A program made the translations under genes and the position numbers. This document shows, in pieces, positions 1 to 6,700 of a DNA stretch of 12,453 nucleotides. Under the pieces are notes generated by a model that had not been told where the DNA came from, made no database searches, and saw only the letters and a program-made list of their open reading frames with translations. Each line of letters starts with the position of its first letter. Position 1 is the first letter of the stretch. Source of the stretch: Candidatus Aminicenantota bacterium (GTDB taxonomy: Bacteria > Acidobacteriota > Aminicenantia > UBA2199). The DNA lies in assembly GCA_023137075.1 (NCBI GenBank), contig JAGLQA010000607.1:1-12453 (forward strand), in the 5' to 3' direction.

Positions 1-75
1 CCTATTACCGCCTACCTGTTTTTTCGCTACCGGGAATACCTGTCTTCTTTTTTTAAAAGGTTACTGGTAATTTAA
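1..75 (+). CDS. 3' end of an unidentified plus-strand gene (partial)
   Basis: Frame 1 is open from the left edge for 24 codons and ends in two consecutive TAA stops (73-78). The tail is rich in aromatic, leucine and basic residues (it contains YLFFRYREYLSSFFKRLL), which fits the cytoplasmic end of a membrane protein. Too little is present to name a family. It converges with the lipoprotein gene that ends at 99, and I see no convincing terminator hairpin in the 23-base gap. A 24-codon open frame can occur by chance, so the call rests mainly on the double stop, the plausible composition and the close convergent spacing. Confidence 0.4.
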   Translation, partial: PITAYLFFRYREYLSSFFKRLLVI

Positions 76-98
76 TAAATTCCCTTCTTCTAATCGCC

Positions 99-740
99 CT
101 ATTTCCCCGTGGCAGATTGAACAGAAGAAGCGGCTGTGGTTCGTTCGGCGCGCCAGTTGCCGGACAGTTCCTCACCCGCGGTATTGGTCCTGGTGGAACT
201 TCCGCTGCTTACATTCACATCCGTAAAAATGCCGACGTACTCGAACGTTGCATTGGGGAATGCCAGGGTAAAGGATATGGATGTGGTGTTGGTAATCGTA
301 TAGGTTCCGGTTCCGCCGTCGCTGTCGGTTACGGTTCCGCTTTCTTCATCCCCGGTAAAAACGAGCGTAACCGTAAAGGAACGGTTGTCTTCATATCCTT
401 CTTCCATGGTCCAGGTACCCATGATATTGTACTCCGGGTCCGCACTGCTGTTAAGCGTGTGGTCCTTGGTTATTGTAATTGTTCCGGAATGGTCCACCTC
501 GACATTGTCGAATGATACTTTCAGGTCGGAATAGTTTTCCCCAATGGTATAGTCATACACAACGGTGGCGCCGGCATCGTAGTAGTAATTCCCTGTCACC
601 GGTGTACCGGAAACACCATTGCTGGTTTGAACGGTTAACTTAAATTCCCCGGCCGGTGCTTCCCCGGGTTTGCACCCGGCGAAAAAGAGGGCAGCGAATA
701 AAACAATTATATAAAAAGATATGGTTAATATTTTTTTCAT
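99..740 (-). CDS. Lipoprotein with two beta-rich domains
   Basis: This is a 213-residue protein. I chose the ATG at 740 (MKKILT...) over an in-frame ATG 21 bases upstream, because an AAAGGAG ribosome site sits at the right distance and would otherwise lie inside the coding sequence. The first 22 residues are a hydrophobic signal peptide ending in F-A-G before Cys23, a type II signal-peptidase site. Lys at +2 gives no inner-membrane retention signal, so outer-membrane anchoring is likely. Residues about 33-97 form a beta-rich module reminiscent of bacterial Ig-like or InlB B-type repeats. Residues about 103-200 begin MGTWT, contain SGTVT and GTYTI strands and end in SGNWRAE, a pattern that recalls lipocalin-like lipoprotein domains. 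No catalytic motif is visible. It follows the barrel gene by 38 bases with no terminator between, so the two are probably co-transcribed. The domain assignments are inference and the function is unknown. Confidence 0.8.
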   Translation of the reverse strand: MKKILTISFYIIVLFAALFFAGCKPGEAPAGEFKLTVQTSNGVSGTPVTGNYYYDAGATVVYDYTIGENYSDLKVSFDNVEVDHSGTITITKDHTLNSSADPEYNIMGTWTMEEGYEDNRSFTVTLVFTGDEESGTVTDSDGGTGTYTITNTTSISFTLAFPNATFEYVGIFTDVNVSSGSSTRTNTAGEELSGNWRAERTTAASSVQSATGK

Positions 741-778
741 TATGTCATCTCCTTTTTGCAAAATCCGAAGTTCCCATG

Positions 779-1399
779 TTAAAACCTGAGACCGAGTCCT
801 AAAGATAACCTGAGGCCACCCAGGTTGACGGTATAATCTCCCACTTTTGCGGTGGCGTATAAATAGCCGACAATGGCTTCGGCAAAAAAGTTTTTATATA
901 AGCCGTAGGTAACGCCAAGGTTTCCCCTGATACCGATCCCGGAGTGTGTCTCTTTTTCGGAGGTTATAACGCTGCCGCCGGCAATTTCACCGAAAACGGT
1001 TTCTTCAGTGTTTGTTATTTTACACACACCCGCTTCTATTTTAACGGCTAATTCGTCTTTTTCTATATACCCTACGTAATATCCCAATCCCCCGGAAATG
1101 ATAGTCTTGTTCAAAGTATCATTGACCTCGATATCTGCTTCCTCTAATCCCTTATGGCTCCATTTCAGCCAGGAATTGCCGGATGAGAAGGTGCCGTAAC
1201 TACTCCAGACAAAAAAATTACCGGCGATTTTTAATGATATTTTCCCCTCGGGGAAATACTTTTTCTTGCCGTACAAATCCGAAATGTCGGGATCTGCAAT
1301 GGTAAAATAATTGCCATGAATCGTAATCGTAAAAGTCTTTGCCGGGATGAGAACTGAAAAACAGAGGACTATCAGAATTAAAGTAAACGTTTTCTTCAT
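779..1399 (-). CDS. Outer-membrane beta-barrel protein (putative, 206 aa)
   Basis: Start at 1399 (MKKTFTL...) is set by AAGGAG six bases upstream; a longer in-frame start at 1459 adds 20 charged residues and has no such site. Residues 1-20 are a Sec signal peptide with likely cleavage after Ile-Pro-Ala. The mature protein of about 186 residues alternates polar and hydrophobic residues, is rich in Gly, Tyr and Thr, and ends in LRLSLGLGLRF. The terminal Phe with alternating residues matches the C-terminal beta-signal recognised by the BAM machinery. The size suits an 8-stranded barrel. No family name is recognisable. It is first in a two-gene unit with the lipoprotein at 99-740. A promoter candidate lies at 1462-1490. 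The gene diverges from the MATE gene, so the 205-base gap must hold both promoters. Confidence 0.78.
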   Translation of the reverse strand: MKKTFTLILIVLCFSVLIPAKTFTITIHGNYFTIADPDISDLYGKKKYFPEGKISLKIAGNFFVWSSYGTFSSGNSWLKWSHKGLEEADIEVNDTLNKTIISGGLGYYVGYIEKDELAVKIEAGVCKITNTEETVFGEIAGGSVITSEKETHSGIGIRGNLGVTYGLYKNFFAEAIVGYLYATAKVGDYTVNLGGLRLSLGLGLRF

Positions 1400-1461
1400 C
1401 GTAACTCCTTCTTCATATGTTTCGTTTTTATGGACATTGCATGTATATTCATCGGGCAATA

Positions 1462-1490
1462 ATTATATCATGAATGGCCTTTGCTTAAAA
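1462..1490 (-). promoter_or_regulatory. Promoter candidate for the barrel-lipoprotein pair
   Basis: On the minus strand a perfect TATAAT (1467-1462) is preceded, after 17 bases, by TTTTAA (1490-1485), a weak -35. Transcription would begin near 1455, leaving a leader of about 55 bases before the ATG at 1399. The call rests on the perfect -10. Confidence 0.45.
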
Positions 1491-1569
1491 GAGTAAATAG
1501 CGATAATAAGCTAAAATTCCTATCAAATCTATCCCGGAGCATGATGGAGGAGATGCGAAAGCCCCCCAA

Positions 1570-1598
1570 TTGTGTTCCGGAGAATTTTGCTTTATACT
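1570..1598 (+). promoter_or_regulatory. Promoter candidate immediately before the MATE gene
   Basis: TTGTGT (1570-1575), a 17-base spacer and TATACT (1593-1598, five of six matches) lie directly before the ATG at 1605. Transcription from this site would begin at about the start codon itself, giving a leaderless mRNA. The -35 is poor (three of six). A second, weaker option further up is GATAAT at 1502-1507. Confidence 0.3.
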
Positions 1599-1604
1599 AA
1601 CCAA

Positions 1605-2954
1605 ATGAACGATAACCGAATCACACGCATGGGCACGGAAAAAATGCTGCCCCTCATCATCTCCTTCTCCCTGCCTTCCATTATATCCATGACTGCCATG
1701 GCCCTCTATAATGTCGTGGATACCATCTTTGTGGGCCGGTTAGGCACCGAGGCGATCGCCGGTTTAACCCTGATTATGCCCCTGCAAATGTTCGTGCTGG
1801 CCTTCGGCCTGCTAATAGGCGTGGGCGCCGCATCCTACATTGCCAGAAATTTAGGCGCCGGACAACATGGACAGGCGAACCATACCTTTTCAAGTGCCGT
1901 CTTCATGGGGCTTATATTAAGTGCTTTTATTACCCTGTTGGGAATCAGCCAATTAAAGCCGCTGCTGGAAATCATCGGTAAAAACAGCCGGGCTATTCCC
2001 CAGGCTTACAATTACGGTTTCGTCATTGTTTTCGGCATCCCGGTCATGATGTTTAACCTGATATTATCCCAATGCGCCCGGGCCGAAGGCAATCCCAATA
2101 TTGCCATGAATTCTCAGTTGACCGGAACCTTGTTGAATATTGCCTTAGACCCGCTGTTTATCTTTACCCTGAAGATGGGTATCCGTGGTGCGGCTGTGGC
2201 TACGGTTATAGCCAATACCATTGCGCTTTTCATCCTTCTCCTTTACTTCATGGGCCCCAAAAGCCATCTCAAATTCATAAGCAAACAGATGTGTCCGACC
2301 CGGAAGATACTGAAAGAATCGGGTAAGGCCGGCATCCCATCCTTTACCCGGCACATTGCCGCCAGCTTCGTGATAACCTTAACCAACTCCCTGTTGGCAG
2401 CATACGGGGTCTTTGCCCTGGCTGTCATGGGCATCAACAACCGCTTGATCATGATGTTTTTTATGCCCATCATCGGCACCGGCCAGGGATTCATGCCCAT
2501 TGCCGGTTATAATTACGGAGCTAAAAACCTGGTCCGGGTAAAAGAGGCGTTCCGGACAACCGTTAAATTGGTGACGGTTATCTGCACATTGGGATGGGTC
2601 CTAATCCAGCTTTATCCCGAATTTTTCATCAAAATATTCAGCAGCGATCCGCGGGTCATCAGCGAGGGTATCCCATCCCTGAGAATGATCAATGCCTTGC
2701 TGCCTTTGGTGGGATTCCAGATCATCGGGGCCGTTACCTACCAGGCTATCGGTAAAGGCCTGGCCGGGTTTATTCTTTCCATAGCGCGCCAGGTGATAGT
2801 GTTTCTACCGGTCGTGCTGATTTTCAAGGTTTTATTCGGACTGAAAGGGATTTTCCTGGCCTTCCCGGCAGCAGACCTGGGAGCTTCCCTGTTAACCGCC
2901 ATCTGGCTGCGCCACACCTTCAAACAATTCGATTCAAAAAAACCTTTAAAATAA
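1605..2954 (+). CDS. MATE-family multidrug/cation antiporter
   Basis: This is a 449-residue polytopic membrane protein of normal MATE length. MATE transporters export cationic drugs or metabolites across the inner membrane using Na+ or H+ gradients. Residues 9-25 (MGTEKMLPLIISFSLPS) and 35-60 (YNVVDTIFVGRLGTEA, then AG..L..P) match the conserved first helix and loop of the MepA/NorM-like branch. The homologous second half starts near residue 225, giving about 12 membrane segments. I chose ATG 1605 because family alignments begin around here; a GTG at 1572 would add 11 residues not typical of the family. Neither start has a well-spaced ribosome site: GGAG at 1579-1582 is 22 bases from 1605 and GGAGGAG at 1546-1552 is 19 from 1572. 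Substrate cannot be predicted. The next gene is same-strand, 88 bases on, with its own promoter. Confidence 0.93.
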   Translation: MNDNRITRMGTEKMLPLIISFSLPSIISMTAMALYNVVDTIFVGRLGTEAIAGLTLIMPLQMFVLAFGLLIGVGAASYIARNLGAGQHGQANHTFSSAVFMGLILSAFITLLGISQLKPLLEIIGKNSRAIPQAYNYGFVIVFGIPVMMFNLILSQCARAEGNPNIAMNSQLTGTLLNIALDPLFIFTLKMGIRGAAVATVIANTIALFILLLYFMGPKSHLKFISKQMCPTRKILKESGKAGIPSFTRHIAASFVITLTNSLLAAYGVFALAVMGINNRLIMMFFMPIIGTGQGFMPIAGYNYGAKNLVRVKEAFRTTVKLVTVICTLGWVLIQLYPEFFIKIFSSDPRVISEGIPSLRMINALLPLVGFQIIGAVTYQAIGKGLAGFILSIARQVIVFLPVVLIFKVLFGLKGIFLAFPAADLGASLLTAIWLRHTFKQFDSKKPLK

Positions 2955-2988
2955 CCGTTTTAGCAAAAAGGGGAGTACAACCGGGCTA

Positions 2989-3017
2989 TTGCAATTGCGG
3001 AGGTGAATGGCTATAAT
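2989..3017 (+). promoter_or_regulatory. Promoter of the patatin-like gene
   Basis: TTGCAA (2989-2994, four of six matches), an exact 17-base spacer and a perfect TATAAT (3012-3017) stand in front of the ATG at 3043. The predicted start site is near 3024, leaving a leader of about 19 bases. This is among the best sigma-70-like promoters in the window and implies the gene need not depend on readthrough from the MATE gene. Confidence 0.55.
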
Positions 3018-3042
3018 ACTTCTTGTTCCGGTAAGATAAAAA

Positions 3043-3948
3043 ATGAACGCCCTGAGAATGTTTGAATTATTTAAAAAAAAACCCGCCTTTCCGAAAAAAA
3101 AAGTCCTGGTCCTCGAAGGTGGAGGCATGCGGGGCATATTCTTAGTGGGCGTGCTGCAAGCCTTTGCCGAACGGGATTATTGCCCCTGGAAATTGGTAAT
3201 CGGCTCTTCGGCCGGGGCGCTTACCGGGGCCGCCTATTTATCCGGCCAAATTTACTTAGCCCGGGATGCCTTTTTTACCAAACTTCTAACCGGCAAGTTC
3301 ATTCACTATGCCAATGTGTTCAGGCAGGATAAACATATTCTTGATTTGGACTGGATGATCGATACCATCGTTAAGGGCAGAGAAAGCTTAGATATTAAAA
3401 AATTGAGACGCGCGTGCCCCCTGTTAATCTCAGCCACTGCCGTCCATGAGAACGCCCCCCCGGAAACTATATTCCTGAATTCCCGGAAAGACGATCCCTT
3501 AATTGCCCTGAAAGCCACAGCAGCGCTTCCTTATTTATACAGGGGATTTGTCCATTATAAAGAAGGGATATTCTTAGACGGCGGCCTGCTTGCCCCAATC
3601 CCCTTTCAGAAGGCGCTTTCTTCAGGATACCGGGAAAAGGATATCTTAGTGGTTCTAACCCGGCCGAAAGGTTATAGAAAGAAGGAAGAATCCTTCTGGG
3701 TGAAGAGTATATTTGAATTTTATTATAAAAACCCGAAATACAGGCACTTAGTTGAATCCATCAAAAACAGGCACGAGGTTTACAATCAAATTCTCGATGA
3801 TTTCGAGCGCAAACATAAAGGCATCGATATCATCTATCCGCCGGAAGATTTCGAAGTGCAGCGGTTGACCCGGGACGAGAAGAAGATATTGACCGGTTTC
3901 GAACAGGGAATTTCTGCGGCTGTCGACTATCTAAAACCGGCTTCTTGA
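3043..3948 (+). CDS. Patatin-like phospholipase / acyl hydrolase
   Basis: This is a 301-residue cytosolic or membrane-associated serine lipid acyl hydrolase; it has no signal peptide. All hallmarks of the patatin fold are present: the oxyanion loop GGGMRG (residues 26-31), the nucleophile elbow GSSAG (54-58, Ser56) and the catalytic Asp in DGG (Asp179-Gly181). The expected activity is release of fatty acids from phospholipid or other acyl esters. The C-terminal third, with a run like IDIIYPPEDFEVQRLTRDEK, recalls the YjjU/DUF6363 branch, where a similar segment follows the DGG; that sub-assignment is inference. Start 3043 has no strong ribosome site; Met6 at 3058 is an alternative that keeps every motif. 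It converges with the ABC permease gene over an 82-base gap. Confidence 0.92.
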   Translation: MNALRMFELFKKKPAFPKKKVLVLEGGGMRGIFLVGVLQAFAERDYCPWKLVIGSSAGALTGAAYLSGQIYLARDAFFTKLLTGKFIHYANVFRQDKHILDLDWMIDTIVKGRESLDIKKLRRACPLLISATAVHENAPPETIFLNSRKDDPLIALKATAALPYLYRGFVHYKEGIFLDGGLLAPIPFQKALSSGYREKDILVVLTRPKGYRKKEESFWVKSIFEFYYKNPKYRHLVESIKNRHEVYNQILDDFERKHKGIDIIYPPEDFEVQRLTRDEKKILTGFEQGISAAVDYLKPAS

Positions 3949-3984
3949 AAATGACGGTATTGACGGTTAAGAAGAATTTTTTTT
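3941..3984 (+). terminator. Weak intrinsic terminator candidate after the patatin gene
   Basis: CTTCTT (3941-3946, overlapping the last codons) can pair with AAGAAG (3969-3974), followed by AA and eight T residues (3977-3984). The stem is only six pairs with a 22-base loop, so the hairpin is poor. The call rests on the T run and its position. Confidence 0.3.
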
Positions 3985-4012
3985 CCTTATCCTGGTGCGC
4001 GGCAATAACCTG

Positions 4013-4035
4013 AAAAAATGAGACTTTTCCTCATT
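4013..4035 (-). terminator. Intrinsic terminator of the ABC permease gene
   Basis: Read on the minus strand, AATGAG (overlapping the TGA stop) pairs with CTCATT across a 7-base loop, followed at once by a run of T residues (six A on the plus strand, 4013-4018). The stem is short but perfect, and the placement right at the stop codon is what an intrinsic terminator needs. Confidence 0.5.
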
Positions 4036-6448
4036 CATACTTCAGCGAATCTACCGGGTTTGCCAGCGCCGTTTTAGCTGCCTGGTAGGTAACGGTTAAA
4101 AGCGCAATTAACAGGGCCAATAATGCAGACAACAAGAATGTGTCAAATCCCAACTTTGTCCTGTAGGCAAAATTCTGCAGCCATTTATTCATTATAAAAT
4201 ATCCCAGGGGCCAGGCAATAAAAACCGCTAAAAAGACCCATTTCGTAAATTCCCTGACTAAGAGTAAAATTACATTCGGGATTGTCGCCCCCACCACTTT
4301 CCTGATACCGATTTCCTTAGTGCGCTGCTCGGCACTGAAGGTGCTCAGGCCGAAGAGTCCAAGACATCCGATAATAATGGCAAGGGCCGTAAAATATCCG
4401 AAAAGCTGACCCAGACGTTCCTCTGTCCGGTAGAGCGATTCATACTGGTCATCTAAAAAAACATACTCAAAGGGATACTTGGAATCGAATTCCCGCCACT
4501 TCGATTCGATAAAGGAGAGGATCGCCTGGATGTTTTTCGATTTACTGCGGATAGAAAGACGGTAATAATTGCCGCCATGAGGATTGGCATTGTAAAGAAC
4601 TAAGGGTTGTATTTTTTCATGAAGGGATTGAAAGTGATAATCTTTTACAACACCTACAATTTTGTACTTTTTCATGGAATTTATGGACATAAAAATTTCA
4701 ATCTCTTTTCCTAAGGCATTATCTATCCAGCCCAATCTTTTCGCTGCCGCTTCATTGATAATAATGGATTCCCCGGGATCTGTGGAATAATCTTTTGAAA
4801 AATTCCGGCCTTGAAGCAGCTTCATTTTATAGGTGTCTAAGAAGTCTTCATCAACAATCTGGGAATACAACATAATCAACTCGTCTTTCGGTTTGCCTAC
4901 GACATGATGGGCGGTAAAACTGTTTCTGCCTAAAGGGAGACTCGAAGAAGCGGAAACATGAGTAATATCAGGATGTCTCAACAATTCATTTTTAACCACT
5001 TCAATTTTTTTCTGAGTCTCCTCATTCCGTACTCTCAAGGCAATCACTTGATCCTTATCGTACCCCAATTTTTGGTTATGGACAAAATTCAACTGCTTAT
5101 TGATAATGACGATACCGATGATAAGCACAATTGACACGGTAAATTGCAGTGATACCAGGATTATTCTCAGGAGCGAACCTTTGGCGCCTTTCTTCAGTTT
5201 TCCCTGTAAGACCGAAACCGGCCGGAAAGCGGAAAGGAAAAAAGCGGGGTAACTTCCACCTAACAGGCCGGCAAAGAGAAAAAGCCCCGTGAGTCCTATT
5301 AATAGGTAAGGATTGGAAAAATAACCGGTGGTGAGTTCCTTGCCGGAGATATTGTTAAAGGTGGGCAGTAACGCGTAAACCAGTATTAAGGCGATCACAA
5401 TGGAAAAAAGCGTCAGGATCAGGGATTCTCCTAAAAACTGCCGGATAAGCTGCGATCTTCGCGCTCCCATAACTTTACGGAGACCTACTTCTTTTGCCCG
5501 GTTGGCGGAACGGGCCGTGGAAAGATTCATGAAATTCAGGCAGGCAAGCAGGAGAATAAAAAGCCCGATGCCGGAAAAAAGGTAAATATAGGAGATATCA
5601 CCGGTCCGTTCCAATTCTAATTGCCGGTCGGAATGGAGGTAAATTCGGGTTAGGGGCTGCAGTTCAAACCTGACGGAGCCGCCCAGGGCTTTTAACAGAT
5701 CCGTCAGGTATTTATCGACAAAGCCGGCAAATTTTTCCTCAAGATCTTTATAACCCGTCCCTTCCCTGAGCAGCAGGTAGGTATAGTAATCCACATTGCT
5801 GACTAAATCACTGCTTACGTTGCCCGAAGGTTTTAATTTAAGGGAGCTGAAGGAGGCCATAAAATCGGGTTGAAAATAGGAATTGGCCGGTATGTCCTGC
5901 ACAACACCGGTAACCGTGTAATAGGTATCGTTGTGAATCCTGAGTTTTTTGTCCACCGGGTCTTCCGGCCCGAAATATTTTTTGGCCATTTCTTCAGTGA
6001 TAACCACGGTATTCGGCTCTTTCAGCGCCTGTTTCGGATTGCCTTTCAAAAGTTTAAATGAAAAAACATCAAAAACGGTATGATCGACCCATAAGAATTT
6101 TTCCTCGGTAAACCGTTTGTCCCGGTAGCGAATCACACGAGGAGAACCGTAGCCGTTGAAGCGCACATAGTTTTCCACCTCAGGGTACTCGTCTTTCAAC
6201 AAAGGCCCCTGGACATGTGCTGTGGTCGCAAAATTCATAACCCGGTCTTTTATGGAAAAATGTGAGTTCACCCGGTAGATTCTATCTGCGTTCTCATGGA
6301 AACGGTCATAACTTAGTTCATCCTGCACATAAAGCAGTATCAGGATACAGCAGGCAATGCCTATAGCCAGCCCGGCAATATTTAAAAAGGAATACAATTT
6401 GTTACGGGAGATATTCCTGAGAACCACCTTGATATAATTGTTAAACAT
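4031..6448 (-). CDS. ABC transporter permease, tandem MacB/FtsX type (805 aa)
   Basis: This is an inner-membrane permease of the MacB/FtsX exporter superfamily in its long, duplicated form. Residues 21-41 form the first membrane helix, followed by a periplasmic MacB-type domain (about 45-280) and three helices (about 287-308, 340-361, 381-402). A second copy follows: helix about 429-449, periplasmic domain about 455-675, helices about 683-703, 733-752, 768-790. The cytoplasmic coupling motif recurs: EVGLRKVMGARRSQ (320-333) and EIGIRKVVGATIPN (712-725). AGGAGG lies five bases before the ATG at 6448. No ATPase gene is present in the window, so a partner must be encoded elsewhere. This class serves lipoprotein, peptide or antibiotic export or mechanotransmission; the substrate here is unknown. 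It lies 252 bases downstream of the tricorn-type protease gene on the same strand. Confidence 0.93.
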   Translation of the reverse strand: MFNNYIKVVLRNISRNKLYSFLNIAGLAIGIACCILILLYVQDELSYDRFHENADRIYRVNSHFSIKDRVMNFATTAHVQGPLLKDEYPEVENYVRFNGYGSPRVIRYRDKRFTEEKFLWVDHTVFDVFSFKLLKGNPKQALKEPNTVVITEEMAKKYFGPEDPVDKKLRIHNDTYYTVTGVVQDIPANSYFQPDFMASFSSLKLKPSGNVSSDLVSNVDYYTYLLLREGTGYKDLEEKFAGFVDKYLTDLLKALGGSVRFELQPLTRIYLHSDRQLELERTGDISYIYLFSGIGLFILLLACLNFMNLSTARSANRAKEVGLRKVMGARRSQLIRQFLGESLILTLFSIVIALILVYALLPTFNNISGKELTTGYFSNPYLLIGLTGLFLFAGLLGGSYPAFFLSAFRPVSVLQGKLKKGAKGSLLRIILVSLQFTVSIVLIIGIVIINKQLNFVHNQKLGYDKDQVIALRVRNEETQKKIEVVKNELLRHPDITHVSASSSLPLGRNSFTAHHVVGKPKDELIMLYSQIVDEDFLDTYKMKLLQGRNFSKDYSTDPGESIIINEAAAKRLGWIDNALGKEIEIFMSINSMKKYKIVGVVKDYHFQSLHEKIQPLVLYNANPHGGNYYRLSIRSKSKNIQAILSFIESKWREFDSKYPFEYVFLDDQYESLYRTEERLGQLFGYFTALAIIIGCLGLFGLSTFSAEQRTKEIGIRKVVGATIPNVILLLVREFTKWVFLAVFIAWPLGYFIMNKWLQNFAYRTKLGFDTFLLSALLALLIALLTVTYQAAKTALANPVDSLKYE

Positions 6449-6645
6449 GCAAACCTCCTACAGTGAATAGATAAAAGCTCTTATAAATTAACGAAACGAC
6501 AGCCGGAAAAGTTTCATTTTTCCAATTGTCTTCACCCTGTCCCGGTCACGCTCCCCAAAATTCTCTACTATTATCTTTATTCCAAAATGAAAGAAACGTT
6601 TATCTATAAAAAATACCGATTTTACGGAACCGGCAAATAGTGAAC

Positions 6646-6679
6646 ACCGTGCTTCCCCCGGGGGAGGGGGAAACACGGT
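6646..6679 (-). terminator. GC-rich hairpin between protease and permease genes
   Basis: ACCGTG (6646-6651) pairs with CACGGT (6674-6679) and, past one C-A mismatch, TTCCCCC (6653-6659) pairs with GGGGGAA (6666-6672), leaving a six-base loop. It begins 21 bases after the protease stop. No T run follows on the minus strand, so it is not a textbook intrinsic terminator. It could attenuate transcription or protect or process the upstream mRNA. Outside it, GATTTTAC (6618-6625) and GTAAAATC (6678-6685) can pair as an outer stem that competes for two bases. Confidence 0.45.
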
Positions 6680-6700
6680 AAAATCACCTTTATATTTCGT

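Noticed and set aside
117..515. 132-codon plus-strand frame over the lipoprotein gene
   Set aside because: It is antisense to a gene with a clear signal peptide and lipobox. The Gly-rich translation reflects Thr/Pro codons on the other strand.
3952..3968. Near-tandem TGACGGTAT/TGACGGTTA between the patatin and permease genes
   Set aside because: There are only two short copies, inside the loop of a weak terminator candidate. Not enough for a repeat or binding-site call.
6488..6676. 62-codon minus-strand frame between protease and permease
   Set aside because: It lacks a ribosome site, its first codons are the C/G-run hairpin, and its composition is not protein-like.
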